Shown piece by piece: positions 12,236 to 23,076 of a stretch of 64,000 bases of DNA. Each line of letters starts with the position of its first letter. Position 1 is the stretch's first letter. A program made the translations under genes and the position numbers. Below the pieces are notes generated by a model. That model was given only the letters and a program-made list of their open reading frames with translations. It ran no database searches and was not told the DNA's origin. Origin of the DNA: Adiantum capillus-veneris (lineage: Eukaryota; Streptophyta; Polypodiopsida; Polypodiales; Pteridaceae); NCBI GenBank assembly GCA_014529385.2, contig CM043950.1, positions 156,585,545-156,649,544 of the forward strand. Reading direction: 5' to 3'.

Positions 12236-12740
12236 ATGACTTCGCCTCTGCAAAAATGAGTTTCTCATTAATATCCTTGATAATAGCAAGGAAAGTTTTT
12301 ATGTCATCTTCCTCTTGCATAATCTTTGACTCCAACTCTTATGCATCAATGAAATTTAGCCTCATTGTCACTTGCACAAAGATCAGTTAGGGCATCCAAG
12401 CCTATTTTGCTAGCTTTGTTGAGAAAATGTGAGGAGTAATAGTGTGCTTCATAGATAATGCAATCAATGCATGAGCCCATACATCTCTAACATCCCAACA
12501 AGAATTCTCAGCCCTAGGAAAACTAAATCTAGCAGCAACAGACCTGTCAGAACGTGCAACATCCTCATAGATCTTGTATCAATAGACGGTGGATGTACAT
12601 CAATGCCATGCACAACATTCCAAATGACCTTTGACACAAGAGCATGTTTCATCATGTGATCCCTTGTTGAGTAGCTATCCACACCTAGTTTATTCTTCGC
12701 AGCAAACATCTTGAAAATGTAAGTGTTGTTGTCAGCCATG
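12236..12740 (-). pseudogene. Second, partial copy of copia 1 gag (N-terminal half)
   Basis: The minus strand starts MADNNTYIFKMFAAKNKLG at about 12738 and continues with HALVSKVIWNVVHGIDVHPP. A parallel copy lies at 14460-14990, where the same VWNVVHGIDVHPPS is read. It is the N-terminal domain of a copia gag (capsid-like). Frameshifts break it after about 60 codons. It lies between protease and integrase of the other copy, where gag does not belong. Confidence 0.78.
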
Positions 12741-12789
12741 GCAAGTGGCTGCACCTGATGTAAAGACTGCCTGAGAAGACGAAAATGAA

Positions 12790-12909
12790 GCAAGACTAGC
12801 AGTGACTGGACCTAATGTAACGACTGATCAAAAAGAGGAAAACGAAGCAGGACTAGCAATGATTGGACCTAATGTAATGATTGCTCAAAAAGAGGAAAAT
12901 GAAGCAAGA
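12790..12909. repeat. Tandem repeat of about 60 bp in the copia leader
   Basis: The unit AGACTAGCAGTGACTGGACC through AAAAAGAGGAAAA-GAAGC occurs twice (about 12790 and 12850), with a partial earlier copy near 12755. It lies in the leader between primer site and gag. Confidence 0.7.
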
Positions 12910-13586
12910 CTAACATGTGCTATATAGCACAACCCAAAGAAAACTGTAAGGGACCTGTTTTGCAAAAAATTGCAATGATAAAAAATTTGTACAAAAGGAA
13001 AAATTTGCCTGTGCAGTACTACTTGTAGTGGAAACGGAGGCCAAAATGAGCCCAAATAAAAATTAAGAGCAAACCAAGCTCAACAAGCTATCACAAAGTA
13101 TTTTTTGACATATTGATGCTCACCAATGCTCACCCAAATCGGAGAAACTGAGCAAACAGGTACTGGCGACTATGCCCAAGAGGATGCAACCTACTTTGAT
13201 ACCAATTGTTGGAATTAGGACTAGCAATGATTGGACCTAATGTAATGACTGCTCAAAAAGAGGAAAATGAAGCAAGACTAACATGTGCTATATAGCGCAA
13301 CCCAAAGAGGACTGTAAGGGACCTGTTTTGCAAAAAATTGCAATGACAAAAAAATTGTACAAAAGGAAAAATTTGCCTGTGCAGTACTACTTGTAGTGGA
13401 AACGGAGGCCAAAATGAGCCCAAATAAAAATTAAGAGCAAACCAAGCTCTACAAGCTATCACAAAGTATTTTTTGACATATTGATGCTCACCAATGCTAA
13501 CCCAAATCGGAGAAACTGAGCAAGCAGGTACTGGCGACTATGCCCAAGAGGATGCAACCTGCTTTGATACCAATTGTTGGAATTAG
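12851..13586. repeat. 368-bp tandem duplication of leader plus LTR end
   Basis: 12851-13218 and 13219-13586 are near-identical units of 368 bp. Each runs from GACTAGCAATGATTGGACC to TGTTGGAATTAG, so each carries the copia leader, the primer site (minus strand TTGGTATCAAAGC) and the last 12 bases of the LTR. The two units differ at only a few positions, so the duplication is younger than the LTR-gag duplication around it. Confidence 0.92.
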
Positions 13587-13669
13587 AGTTGTAGAGATGC
13601 ACACACAGTTTGGAGAAGATGAGGAAGCTCAAGGCACACAACATTGAGTGTATTGCTTAGTGCACACTA
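13575..13669 (-). repeat. Copia LTR fragment (U5 end only)
   Basis: Matches the first 95 bp of the full LTR at 15348-15589 (TGTTGGAATTAG through GTATTGCTTAGTGCACACTA), then breaks off into protease coding sequence at about 13670. This junction marks one of the two deletions in the tandem structure. Confidence 0.82.
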
Positions 13670-13959
13670 ACAAGGTCAAGTCTTGCAAGTGCAGGTATAG
13701 ATAAAAGGTTCTTTTTTATCCTTGGTACATAAAGTGCATCAACAAGTATGAAAGAACTACCATTTTCAGGAGTTAGCACAATCTTTCCAAATCCCTTGAC
13801 TAGATAAGATGCATTATTGTCACAAGTGACTGTATTCCCATGAGGGACAAACTCGAGAGAGGTAAAAAAGTCATGATGTGAAGTAATGTGCTCTATAGCA
13901 CCACTGTTAAAGTACCACACATGTGAATCTGTAGCAACTGACATACATGCATCATGCAC
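13670..13959 (-). pseudogene. Copia 1 protease region
   Basis: The minus frame reads WYFNSGAIEHITSHHDFF, then HGNTVTCDNNASY and VPRIKKNLLSI, the pattern of copia aspartic proteases. The catalytic DSG triad is NSG here (Asp to Asn), so the enzyme would be inactive. The intact DSGA is kept in copia 2 (62528-62539). The frame is otherwise open for about 95 codons. Confidence 0.87.
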
Positions 13960-13966
13960 AAAAGGA

Positions 13967-14224
13967 TCAAAAGTACATTGTTATAAATGCCCACTCTATA
14001 TCTACATCAACTTCATAATCTCTTTTCCCAAAAGATTCTACAATGGTTGCACTTGTAGTGGATCCAACCTCTTTCTTCTTGGCCTCTTTTGCCTTCAACT
14101 TAGGACATTGGTTTATCAAGTGATCATTAGCTTTGCAATAATGGCAAAGAATCTTCTTCTTGACCTTTTCACTAGAATTTCCAGATGAAATGCTACCAAC
14201 AGAAGCATGTGATTTTCCACTCAC
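13967..14224 (-). pseudogene. Copia 1 gag C-terminus with CCHC zinc knuckle
   Basis: The minus frame carries CHYCKANDHLINQC, a perfect CX2CX4HX4C nucleic-acid-binding knuckle, after a Lys-rich KVKKK stretch and before a Lys/Glu-rich segment. This nucleocapsid-like part packages element RNA in related elements. A stop separates it from the protease frame. Confidence 0.85.
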
Positions 14225-14990
14225 TCAAGAACCATGAGGAGTGGCTACATTGATATTACCACCTTTTCTTTGAGCAACAACAAGAGCATGTTCAGCTACA
14301 CACTGTTTAGCCTTGTTCTTTCTTGAAAGTGACTCTTGTAGTAGCAATGTGCATAATGCATCAAACTTGACAGCTTGAGGGCTTCGTTGTGTCATAAGTC
14401 TCCAAGTACTATCAAAAGTCTAGTAAGAATTTGGCAATGCATTGAGAACACTCTGCACAAGTGAATTGTCAAAAATGACTTTGCTTGTGCTGAAATGAGT
14501 TGTTTATTAATATCCTTGATACTAGCAAGGAATTTTTTAATGTCATCTTCCTCTTGCATAATCTTTGACTCCAGCTCTTATGCAGCAATGCAATTTTAGC
14601 CTCATTAATCTTTGTGACTTGCACAAAGATCAGTCAGGGTATCCAAGCCTTTTTTGCTAACTTTGTTGAGAAAATGTGAGGAGTAATAATGTGCTTCATA
14701 GATAATGCAATCAATTAATGAGCCGGCACATCTCTAACATCCCAACAAGAATTCTCAATCATAGGAAAAACAACTCTAGCAGCAACAGACCTGTCAGAAC
14801 CCATAACATCCTCAATAGACCTTGTATCAATGGAAGGTGGATGTACATCAATGCCATGCACAACATTCCAAACACCTTTTGACACAAGAGAATGTTTCAT
14901 CATGTAATCCCTTGTTGAGTCGTTATCCGCACATAGTTATCCTCAGCAGTAAACATCTTGAAAACATATGTGTTGTTGTCAGACATGGCA
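14225..14990 (-). pseudogene. Copia 1 gag, N-terminal and middle part
   Basis: The minus-strand reading starts near 14986 at a Met codon (MSDNNTYVFKMFTAEDN-type start) and includes HSLVSKGVWNVVHGIDVHPP and RSVAARVVFPMIENSCWDV. It is parallel to 12236-12740. Several frameshifts and stops are present, and the middle part (14230-14700) is readable only in pieces. Confidence 0.75.
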
Positions 14991-15347
14991 AGTGACTGCA
15001 CCTGATGTAAAGACTACCTGACTGCTCAAAAAGAGGAAAATGAAGTAGGCTAACATGTGCTATATAGCACAACCCAAAAGGACTACTGTAAGTGATTTTT
15101 TTTGGCAAAACTTGCAATGGAAAAAAATTTGTACAAAAGGAAAAATTTTCCTGTGCAGTACTACTTGTAGTGGAAACAACGGTTGAAATGAGCGTGAACA
15201 AAAACTAAGAGAAAACCAAGATCTACAAGCTATCACAAAGTAGTTTTTGACATATTGATGCTCACCAATGCTCACCCAAATCGAAGAAAGTGAGTAGCAG
15301 GTACTGGCAACTATGCCCGAGAGGATGCAACCTGCTCTTATACTAAT
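14991..15347 (-). other. Copia 1 leader with degenerate primer site
   Basis: Non-coding leader between LTR and gag, collinear with 12850-13206. The primer site next to the LTR is degenerate here (minus strand ATTAGTATAAGAGCAGG); the cleaner copies at 13193 and 13561 read TTGGTATCAAAGCAGG, initiator-tRNA-Met type. Confidence 0.7.
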
Positions 15348-15589
15348 TGTTGGAATTAGGGTTGTAGAGATGCACACACAATCTGGAGAAGATGAGGAAG
15401 ATCAAGGCACACAACATTGAGTGTATTGCTTAGTGCACACTATAAGTTAGCCCTAGAATGATGGGCGTATATAAAAATGCGCGGGGGGGGGGGGGGGGGG
15501 GGGGGGGGGACGGGACTCCTAGGGAGGGAAAATATGCCCCAACGGTCCTAAGTGTGTTCACACACATCACTACGACATCTATGGTAACA
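15348..15589 (-). repeat. 5' LTR of copia 1
   Basis: 242 bp. On the plus strand it starts TGTTGGAATTAGGG and ends CTATGGTAACA; on the minus strand this is TGTTACC to CCAACA. It aligns with 58794-59024. It holds a 27-base G run. Confidence 0.83.
15483..15509. repeat. Homopolymer run of 27 G
   Basis: Inside the copia LTR. The matching place in the other LTR (about 58937-58943) has only seven G. It is either a real expansion or an assembly or sequencing artefact. Confidence 0.9.
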
Positions 15590-17905
15590 ATTAGGCTACT
15601 AGGATTGGAGGGTGAAAATTGGTCCTTTGGCTACTTTTGCATAATTGATATTGAAAATCTTGACTAGCGGTCATTGCATATACTTGTAGCTAATAAACTG
15701 ACTTTTATTTTATTGATTGTACATGAGTGAATGAGATCAAGCTTGAGCTGATAGCTAGTTTGGAATTATAACACTAAAATGGATTGGTATTGGCTCTAAA
15801 GGCCAAGTATTCAATTTCATTGAGCATTATTGGTCTCTATGCAAAATCATGTCATGTAATATCAAATCAAGGATTTAATAGAGAAACCAAGAGCAAAGTG
15901 TCTATTGAGGAGAGTGTAAACCAAAGAGGACCGATAGAGACCTTAGTTGAATAAGTGGCAAACACTTGCTCCAACTCTAGTTCAATAATGTCTTCCTTTT
16001 CTTCTCACTCAGGTATTAGAACCTCTCTTAGGTTCAAGCATATATTGACCTTCTATGAAACCAACAAGCATGGGGCTCAAAATTATATTGATCCTAATGA
16101 AGAGTATGCGATTAAAGTCGTGACCACACTGTTGAATTTAAAGAGGAGTTTAGAGTCAATAAAGAAGAAACCTTCTACAGGGACCAAAACAGAGTGCAAT
16201 ACTTACAAATTGGAGATCCTCACACTATGGAAAAATGGGAGTTGGAAGTTGATACATTGATTCCGAACATGACCACCAAAGTTAGAGCTAGAAGGGTATG
16301 ATCAGGTTAATGCAAAACCTCTCAAGTGCATATCAACAGATAACCAAAGACCAGGATTTTATTGCTAGGAGGACAATAACGTCAGAAAATTTGAGGTGGG
16401 CAGCTCACGCAAAACCAAAATAGTAGGAAAATCATGTACATTTTCAAGATAAGGATATGGACCAAAAGTTTGAACCAATAGAAAGATCTTTTGGTTGGCA
16501 ACACGGCCAACCAAAGCCAAGGAAGATTTGGTGGTGACACCAGGGCCAAATGAGTCACCATTATCAAGAAAGTGGTTGAAGGCCTAGATGGAAGACCACT
16601 AGCCCAACAAGACTTGAAGTGGCAGATGCCTTCTTGGAAGAGTTTAGTGAAATTCATTAAAAGTCTCAAGTAGAGATCAAGAGCTTGCAAGAATCCAAAA
16701 CAAAGCAAATGGAAGAGCTCACAAAAATGACCACTCTGATGGAAAAGCCTACTTTAGAGCTTACTTCTTATGGGAGAGCTCACGTGGAGTAAGAGACAAA
16801 GGAAATATGGAGGGAGGAAATGGCTTGGGAGCAGTAGACTCTTCATTCAACAAATGTTGCATAGCTGTCCCCCAACAAATCATAGATACATGGCACCAAC
16901 AATATTTTCCATATCCTCTCATGAAGTATGAAGTCCTCAAGGTAAAAAAAGATTGTTCAAGGATCAAGTAGCTTAAAATGAAAAATTGCATCCAGCCTAG
17001 AGGAAGTTTTGGCTAAAAAGACATCCAAGATACATGATTTTGTACACAAAAATGATTGTAAGGTCTCCATCTTTCTAGCTACAGAAGAATGAACTCAAAG
17101 CTACAGGAGAAAGCATTGGACATAGAAACAAGTAAAACAATATCTCAAAAGCAATTAAAAATGGTATTTTTGGAATCTTAAGCACAACAAATCCAGGGCT
17201 AGAAATTTTCAGAATTAAGTTCGGACAAAAACTGACTACGCTTGGGCATATAGCCTATATGATGGCCTCCCTTATGGTATCAAGCGTGGAAAGAGCCACG
17301 AGCTCTTGGCTATGGCTGCAACCCCCGCTTTTTACTCTACCAATGGAAGGAAGAGTGGAGGAAGAAATAAGGGCAATTGAAGCAGAATATTGAGACCCAC
17401 TTCTTAATGTGTACATACCATCATCCATCCCATATCCTACAAGCTACCACCAAAGACATGCCCTGCAAGTTTGGCCCATGCATTAGAAAAAATGTTTGAA
17501 AGGTCATACCAAGTGACCCTAAATTAGAGGCACGAGAAGCAAAGTGAATCAAAATACATGAGGAGAAGTAGAGGAAAGAGGAAGCAGAGAAACAAGCACT
17601 AAAGGAGAAGACAAAGGGATCAATAGGAGTGGGCAAGGGCAGAGATCGAGGGAGCCCACCTTGTCAGTTTTTAAGCAGAGCAGAGGCAAAGAAGAAGGGA
17701 GCACAAGAGAGGGCACAAAGCAAGGTGTAATTGGGAGCTCAAACCCCTCAAAGTTTTCACAATGTGAAAAGAAATGTGCAAAGAAGAAAAAAGGCAAGTT
17801 GATGTTTGAAGAGCAACATGCATAAGAGGAGAGCAGGACCAAGTACAAAAATGACCCTCCTCAATGGACTTATAGGTAGATCCACCACCACCATCAACAT
17901 CACAA
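15590..17905. other. No recognised gene; low-similarity coding-like stretches
   Basis: A 101-codon plus frame (15955-16260) starts with a Ser-rich segment and ends in Lys-rich sequence. Further pieces on the plus strand (16560-16800, 17220-17390, 17560-17830) are rich in Glu, Lys and Arg and read like a decayed, charged protein broken by many stops. No family is recognisable. The longest minus frames (about 100 codons) look like shadows. It may be an old retroelement interior. Confidence 0.4.
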
Positions 17906-18222
17906 AAGAAACGGAGATGGAGGTTGAGAACGGTGGCTTTGAGAGAGATTAGAAAACATCAAAAGAGCAACAAGACCATCATCCCTAAAGCCTATAATTC
18001 TTCGATTTCTCAGAGAAATAATGGAGGAGTTTAGTGATTCAATCACCAGAATACAACACGTTGCCCTAATGGCATTACAAAATGCCTCAGAGGATATACT
18101 AGTGAAACTATTCCAAGATGGTGTTTCTTGTATGGTGCACATAAAGAGGATCACTCTAAAGAACACTGATTTAGCTCTTGCCATCAACTTAAAAAACCAA
18201 GGTTGCCTCTATAAAAATTAGA
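17906..18222 (+). pseudogene. Histone H3-family pseudogene (possibly CENH3-like)
   Basis: Plus-strand reading from 17906 gives KKRRWRLRTVALREIRKHQK, matching the histone H3 start of the core (H3: HRYRPGTVALREIRRYQKS). After one frameshift near 17990 it continues RFLREIMEEFSDSITRIQ, ALMALQNASEDILVKLFQDG and VHIKRITLKNTDLALA, collinear with H3 alpha-1 to alpha-3 (LVREIAQDF, ALQEASEAYLV.LFEDT, IHAKRVTIMPKDIQLA). No introns interrupt it and the spacing of the helices is kept. The N-terminal tail is not recognisable. The changes in conserved positions and the frameshift make a working histone unlikely. The divergent core would suit a centromeric H3 variant, but a decayed canonical H3 is possible. 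Absence of introns suggests a retrocopy. Confidence 0.75.
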
Positions 18223-19698
18223 ATCTCCCCATGGAAACACTCTTTTGAGAATTGTAATATTTTCATATAATATCAATGACCTAACTTCTCCCATTTATCA
18301 CATTTGGACAATTACTTGTCTGATTGTGAATTATTTGTAATTCACATCTCAAGTTGTTTAAGCAAAGTGATGAAGTGTGGTATGGGTTATTTCCAATCAT
18401 GCATGTCTGAAACTTGGCTTCCACAAAAAACCTTGACCATAGGGTCATAGTTCGTGCTCAGAGGCGATCGTCAAGAAATTTTTTATTAAAACAGACCTGA
18501 GGGCGGGGGGGGGGATGGAGCACCGTGGTGATCGATGAGGCATAAAAGCCCTATGTGCCATGGCACATAGGAGGCCATTTTGACAGTTCCGGACACGCGT
18601 TGCCTTAATCAAGGTTGTACATAGGAATGACCAAATCATAAATATAAAGTACAAAATGAAATAAAAAGACAATACAAAAGACAAAATTTATTTGTATTGT
18701 ACTTGATTTTACATCATGGAGTGTTTGTCTTTCTGCGAATTACATGAGGTGGTATGGGACAAATGGTGGGCCTCATGCGAAATGTTTTTACAATCTGTTT
18801 AGGGTTTGTCACCCATTGATCTAAGCTTAGGGCACAATGGGATAGTACTTACTTAGGGGGATTCCTAGAAATGGTATACAGGGCAGTCTTGGAATCCACT
18901 AGTATATGCAGGCATGTATGGGTGGTGGTGGTGGTCTTGGTAGCACTAGGTGCACGTAGGTGGCCGTGCCAATTTATGGGCACTATTAAGGTGGTGGTGG
19001 TCTTGGTGGCACTAGGCGCATGTAGGCAGCCATGGGCAGGTTTTTGGCGATGCCGCTAAGGCGAGTAAAGTGATGATGTGGCAATGGTCCCGTGAGGGTG
19101 CATTCACACACATCCGTCGGCCCTCCCCAAAGGCTTTTTTGAAGGCAAAATCACTCACAGGGAGCAATGACAGTGCCAACGTTGCCCTACCCTTGAGTAA
19201 AACAAGGTTCAGAGTGTGCACAAGGGAGAGAAAGAAATATCTTCAAAAATTTCCAAATGGATACAAAAATTGGGCCAATCAGGTGTGAATTTTCAAGTGG
19301 TAAAGTAGGGTACTCCACAAAAGGGAGAAAAGCGTTTTTCAAGAGGGAGAACTCTGGAGCAAGTTTCTTTTGGCTTCTCTATGCTTTTTCTTTGTTAAAA
19401 AAAAAGAAAGATCAAGGAGGATCCTTTCCTTTTAGACAGTGGGAGCTCAAAGGAGGAAAGAGCACACAGTGGAGCAAGTTCTCGAAGGTTTACAGCTGTG
19501 CCGCAGTGGATCGGCTTGTAAATGGGCGTTGAGCAATAAAGAAACATCATTTCCACGTTTTAGCGTCTATTCCCCCTTCCCCCTTCTTTGGTCTTGTGCT
19601 CTGGTGCAATTCGCAGTGTTGCACATGTGTGTGTTTAAGTATGAATGTGTGTGCGTGTGTGTGTGTGTGTGCGCACCTCGAGGCAACAATGTGTAATT

Positions 19699-19738
<40 letters not shown>

Positions 19739-20032
19739 TGTGTTGAAGGACGGGGATTGAGCACTGCGAGGTGATTGTGTTTGATTGTGGCATTGCCAAG
19801 GGTGTGTGTGGTTGAGTGGTGTGCAGGCGAAGCTCTGCTAGTAAGCATTGTACTTTTTGAAAGTGTGCTTGAGATGATAGGGGTGTTGTGAGTGCCTTGA
19901 GCTATAGGGAGGCCTCTGTTTGTGTGTTGGGCGTGTCCCCCATTCCCCTCTCCATCTTCTAGTGCCCCCATAGAGGAGCACATTGATTGCTCCTGATCTA
20001 GTGAAGGAAAACAAGTTTTCACATTGGTAAAG
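18223..20032. other. No recognised gene; possible leader or LTR of the gypsy gag that follows
   Basis: Contains a diverged tandem pair at about 18908-19050 (GGTGGTGGTCTTGGT-GCACTAGG), a (GT)n tract at 19648-19671 and a (GA)n tract at 19703-19732. The sequence just upstream of 20033 could be the leader of the gag, but I find no LTR end or primer site that I trust. Confidence 0.4.
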
Positions 20033-21240
20033 ATGGCGTCTCGGACCTATGATCCATTTTTTACAGGTGAATAGAGTCTAGATGAGTGGATTGAGGATTT
20101 TGACCTATATTTGTTGTCACTGTGGATGCCCAACAAGGACAACAAGATGCAAATTTTTCTTTGGTGATGTGTGGCAAAGGAAAAGTGTGGTACGGCGTTA
20201 GAAGGTGAGTCGAGGCTCACTTGGCCAGCTCTACGAATGTTGTTCTTACATGAATTTTGTAAAGAAGTGTCCCCGGTTGAAATGGATGCCAAAATGAAGG
20301 CGCTAAAGAAAGATGTAGGTGAGGAGTTTGGCTTGTTTTGAAGCTTTTTGGGCAGAGTTAGCGGTAGCCATGCATGTGGATAATGGCAACTACTTTAAGC
20401 TAGAGAAATTCATGGCATGCCTACATCCTAAAGTGAGGGAAAAGGTGGATTTTGAAATTCTAGAGAACCATAATGGTGCAATGGCAATTGCAAAGGAAAA
20501 GAGTAGGAAAATCAAAAAGAAAATTAAGCAAGGAGTGTCAGGACGCAGCGATTCCTACTCAACCACAGGGCCCAAGGGATGATGCTCATGAGGAGAACCA
20601 TGGGAGCTGAGGTGTAGCGATGGTGCCACAAAATTGGGTGTGAACTCTGCAAGCTTTGTTAAAAAAGTGCAAGAGTTTTGATTGAGTGTGATGGATAGAG
20701 GACAACCACGAGGAGCAAGGGGTAGGGAAAGGCTGTTGCCTGGCAGGTGCTATAACTGCGGTGATGAAGGGCATTATGCGCCAGAATGTCCTTATCCGTC
20801 GAGGGAAAGAGGTGGTATATACTCACTATTTGGTAGATGAAGAGGTCAAGCACAACTCAATGGCCCGAGGGAGCAGGCAATCAAAAATCCAATGTAACCA
20901 GCTCCTTCGAAGGGTGATGAAGTCCCTAGGGTGAACAACATTGGCATGGATAAGCAGGATGTCAAAGTTTTGGCCAACAAAAGGGCAAGGATGGAGAGGG
21001 AAACAAAAATCAAGCGGGAAACTAGAGAGCATAAAGGCAAGGAGAAAGTGCACGAGAGCAAAGAGCAGCCTGAAACTAGCAAGAAAAGAAGGTGATGTAA
21101 GATCAAGCAAGCAGGTTTTTAGCTAGGGTACGGCTACTTGAATACGATTTGGTAAGTGATGTGCAAAAACAAAGGGCTAACATAACTTTTGGTCAGTTGT
21201 TGTCTTTGAATCCTAAGCTGAGGAGATAGTGGTCTACAAG
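20033..21240 (+). pseudogene. Ty3/gypsy gag remnant with CCHC zinc knuckle
   Basis: Starts at ATG 20033 (MASRTYDPFFTGE), then after an in-frame TAG continues SLDEWIEDFDLYLLSLWMP, typical of the gypsy capsid (Retrotrans_gag) fold entry. After further stops and a frameshift, 20319-20582 reads KLEKFMACLHPKVREKVDFE, the end of the capsid domain, with a Lys-rich tail. A knuckle CYNCGDEGHYAPEC (20748-20789) has the exact CX2CX4HX4C spacing. Around 21175-21225 the frame reads ANITFGQLLSLNPKLRR, a motif found just before the protease in gypsy polyproteins. No protease, RT or integrase follows. It is a separate lineage from the two gypsy elements downstream, whose gags have double knuckles. Confidence 0.8.
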
Positions 21241-22139
21241 CATGAGCACGAGGCTACTAAAAGCTAAGACCAATGTGCAGGCAATGCAAAATATGACACT
21301 CACTGTGGGTAGCCCGACAGTGTCGTGCCACTCAGTGGCACGAGGTGAAATATGAAAATTTGCATACATTTTTGAGGTTTTGCTAACCTTATGAACAATG
21401 TTAGTAGCTATTATGTCACCAAGAGGAATAAAATGTATTCAAAATGTGAATTTGGTGCCTAGAAAGGAAGATTGGTGCTTACAAGCCGAGCTACAATGAT
21501 GCTACCAGAAAGTTTTTATAGGCTAAATTTGTAATGTTCAACATACTCTCCAGGCCTATCTTTATGGCTCGTCAATTCGAGCTACGGTGTGGAATTTATA
21601 TCAGTTTGAAGTTTGAGCCGATTGCAGACCGTACCGGATTGGTCAATTGTTGATGAAGGGTGGAAGTTGATATGAATGCATGGGCCTGTAGTCCTCACTT
21701 TGTGGAGTGCATCGATATTTTTAGATCGACAATTAGAGTTTTGGATTGCCGACCCTACCAGATTGGTTAGCTATTTATGAAGAGTGGAAGTTGATATGAA
21801 TGCATGGGCCTAAAGTGCTCACTCTGTGGAGCGCATCGGTATTTTTAGATCGGCAATTTGAGTTTTGGTTGTCGATATATTTTCAGTTTAAGTTCCACTG
21901 GGGGCTAGTTCCGAACCAGTTTGGTTGTCCTAGTCAGTGTGCAATCTGCTAGTTTTCATGCTTGAACAAGGTACTCGAATATGGTGCACTAGAAAGGGCA
22001 ATAAGTGCTCAAGAAGAATCTTATCCAGAATGTCATCTGTTGCAGTTCACTGATTGTTGGAGATGCTTGTGGAATTGTGATTGGCACTATCGTGGACAAG
22101 GTATATGCATAATGTAGTGATTTGACATTGCTCAATAAG
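21241..22139. other. Unassigned DNA
   Basis: No gene is recognised. A small palindrome GTGCCACTCAGTGGCAC lies at about 21329-21345. A 124-bp tandem duplication is listed separately. Confidence 0.4.
21621..21868. repeat. Tandem duplication of a 124-bp unit
   Basis: 21621-21744 and 21745-21868 share GATTGGT, GGAAGTTGATATGAATGCAT and ATTTTTAGATCG. The copies differ at roughly one base in eight by eye. Confidence 0.8.
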
Positions 22140-22400
22140 GTTGTAGCAAAGAAGCTTTGGATAATTTAGCCGGATGCAAAGGGAAAGGACTTCCAAGAAA
22201 TGCAATCACCTATTCTTGGAGCTTGAGGGCATGTGGCACTATCCAATACGCGGATATGGACAACAAAATTTGGGATGATATCGCCAGTGAGGGCTGCTGA
22301 AAATCGATGACGTGCTTGGCATTGCCTTTGTCAACATGTACACTAAATGTGGTGATTAACAAGGGGACAAAGGTTCCCCAAAGACCAATGTAGTCATTGC
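22140..22400 (+). pseudogene. Pentatricopeptide-repeat (PPR) relic
   Basis: The plus frame reads SKEALDN, then NAITYSWSLRACGTI, then ADMDNKIWDDIASEG, and after a frameshift GLLKIDDVLGIAFVNMYTKC. This follows the PLS-type PPR consensus (EAL..F..M...G, NA.TY...L+ACG, G..IH..I...G, ...V.NALV.MY.KCG) over about two repeats. These proteins bind organellar RNA. Only about 80 codons are visible, with a stop and a frameshift, so it is a fragment. The sequence after 22320 (KVPQRP, matching VF..LP) may continue the next repeat. Such near-identical PPR fragments are often spread by retroposition in plants. Confidence 0.6.
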
Positions 22401-22444
22401 CTAAGAGGGGCCAATTGACCGAAAGCACAAGGAGGATCGTTGCT

Positions 22445-22650
22445 CACTATGGCAATAAGATCGCCGAAAGGATGGGTGCACAATTAAAAGGGCTAATAAG
22501 TGTGAATGAGAGAAAAAAAAGAGGAGGAAGAAAACGGCGGTCTTATTGTCCACTATGGCAATAAGATCGCCGAAAGGATGGCCGCCCAATTAAAAGGGCT
22601 AACAAGTGTGAATGAGAAAAAAAAAAGAGGAGGAAACAAATGTGAGCAGC
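22445..22650. repeat. Tandem duplication of a 106-bp unit
   Basis: 22445-22550 and 22551-22650 share CACTATGGCAATAAGATCGC, CCGAAAGGATGG and AATTAAAAGGGCTAA-AAGTG. The copies are close to identical, so the duplication is recent. Confidence 0.88.
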
Positions 22651-23008
22651 ACAGGGGGAAGAGGAAGATGTCATAGCAGCTGATATGGGCCTCATATGGA
22701 AAAGACCAAGAAGGCAAGTTTGCTCAGCTCCCCAGGGTGACCCTGTTCGGTTCCAGCCTTTTGGAGTTTGGTGCTCCTCCCAAGACCGGCTACCATGTCC
22801 AATGCCACTTCAGTCACGGCGTCGTGATTGTCGTGGACGGGGCAAAAGGGGATTTTGTTTTATTGGAAGTAGGGTATTGCAGAGGAGGGAGGAACGTGAG
22901 GAGGAAAGAGAAGGGAAGTGAAGAGAAGAAGGGTGGGGAAGGTACAAGGGCAAGGAGAGAGGTGGAATCTCACACTCTCTCTTAGACTCACGACCACAAC
23001 AAAGAAGG

Positions 23009-23076
<68 letters not shown>

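Larger units (their letters stand above)
11458..15589 (-). mobile_element. Degenerate Ty1/copia element 1, rearranged, 5' portion
   Basis: Minus-strand copia sequence that hosts element A and continues at 2827-2515. Read 5' to 3' on the minus strand the order is: LTR (15589-15348), leader, gag, CCHC knuckle, protease, then a second partial LTR end, leader and gag start (13669-12236), then integrase C-terminus and the RT approach. The repeated LTR-leader-gag block between protease and integrase shows that this is not one simple element. The best reading is two head-to-tail copies joined by two deletions, with microhomology TCAAAAATGACTT at the 12236 junction. It is the same family as the element at 58794-62970. 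No frame is intact. Confidence 0.82.

Noticed and set aside
21329-21345. GTGCCACTCAGTGGCAC palindrome as a terminator or operator
   Set aside because: It is a single short palindrome without a gene nearby; such matches are expected by chance in 64 kb.
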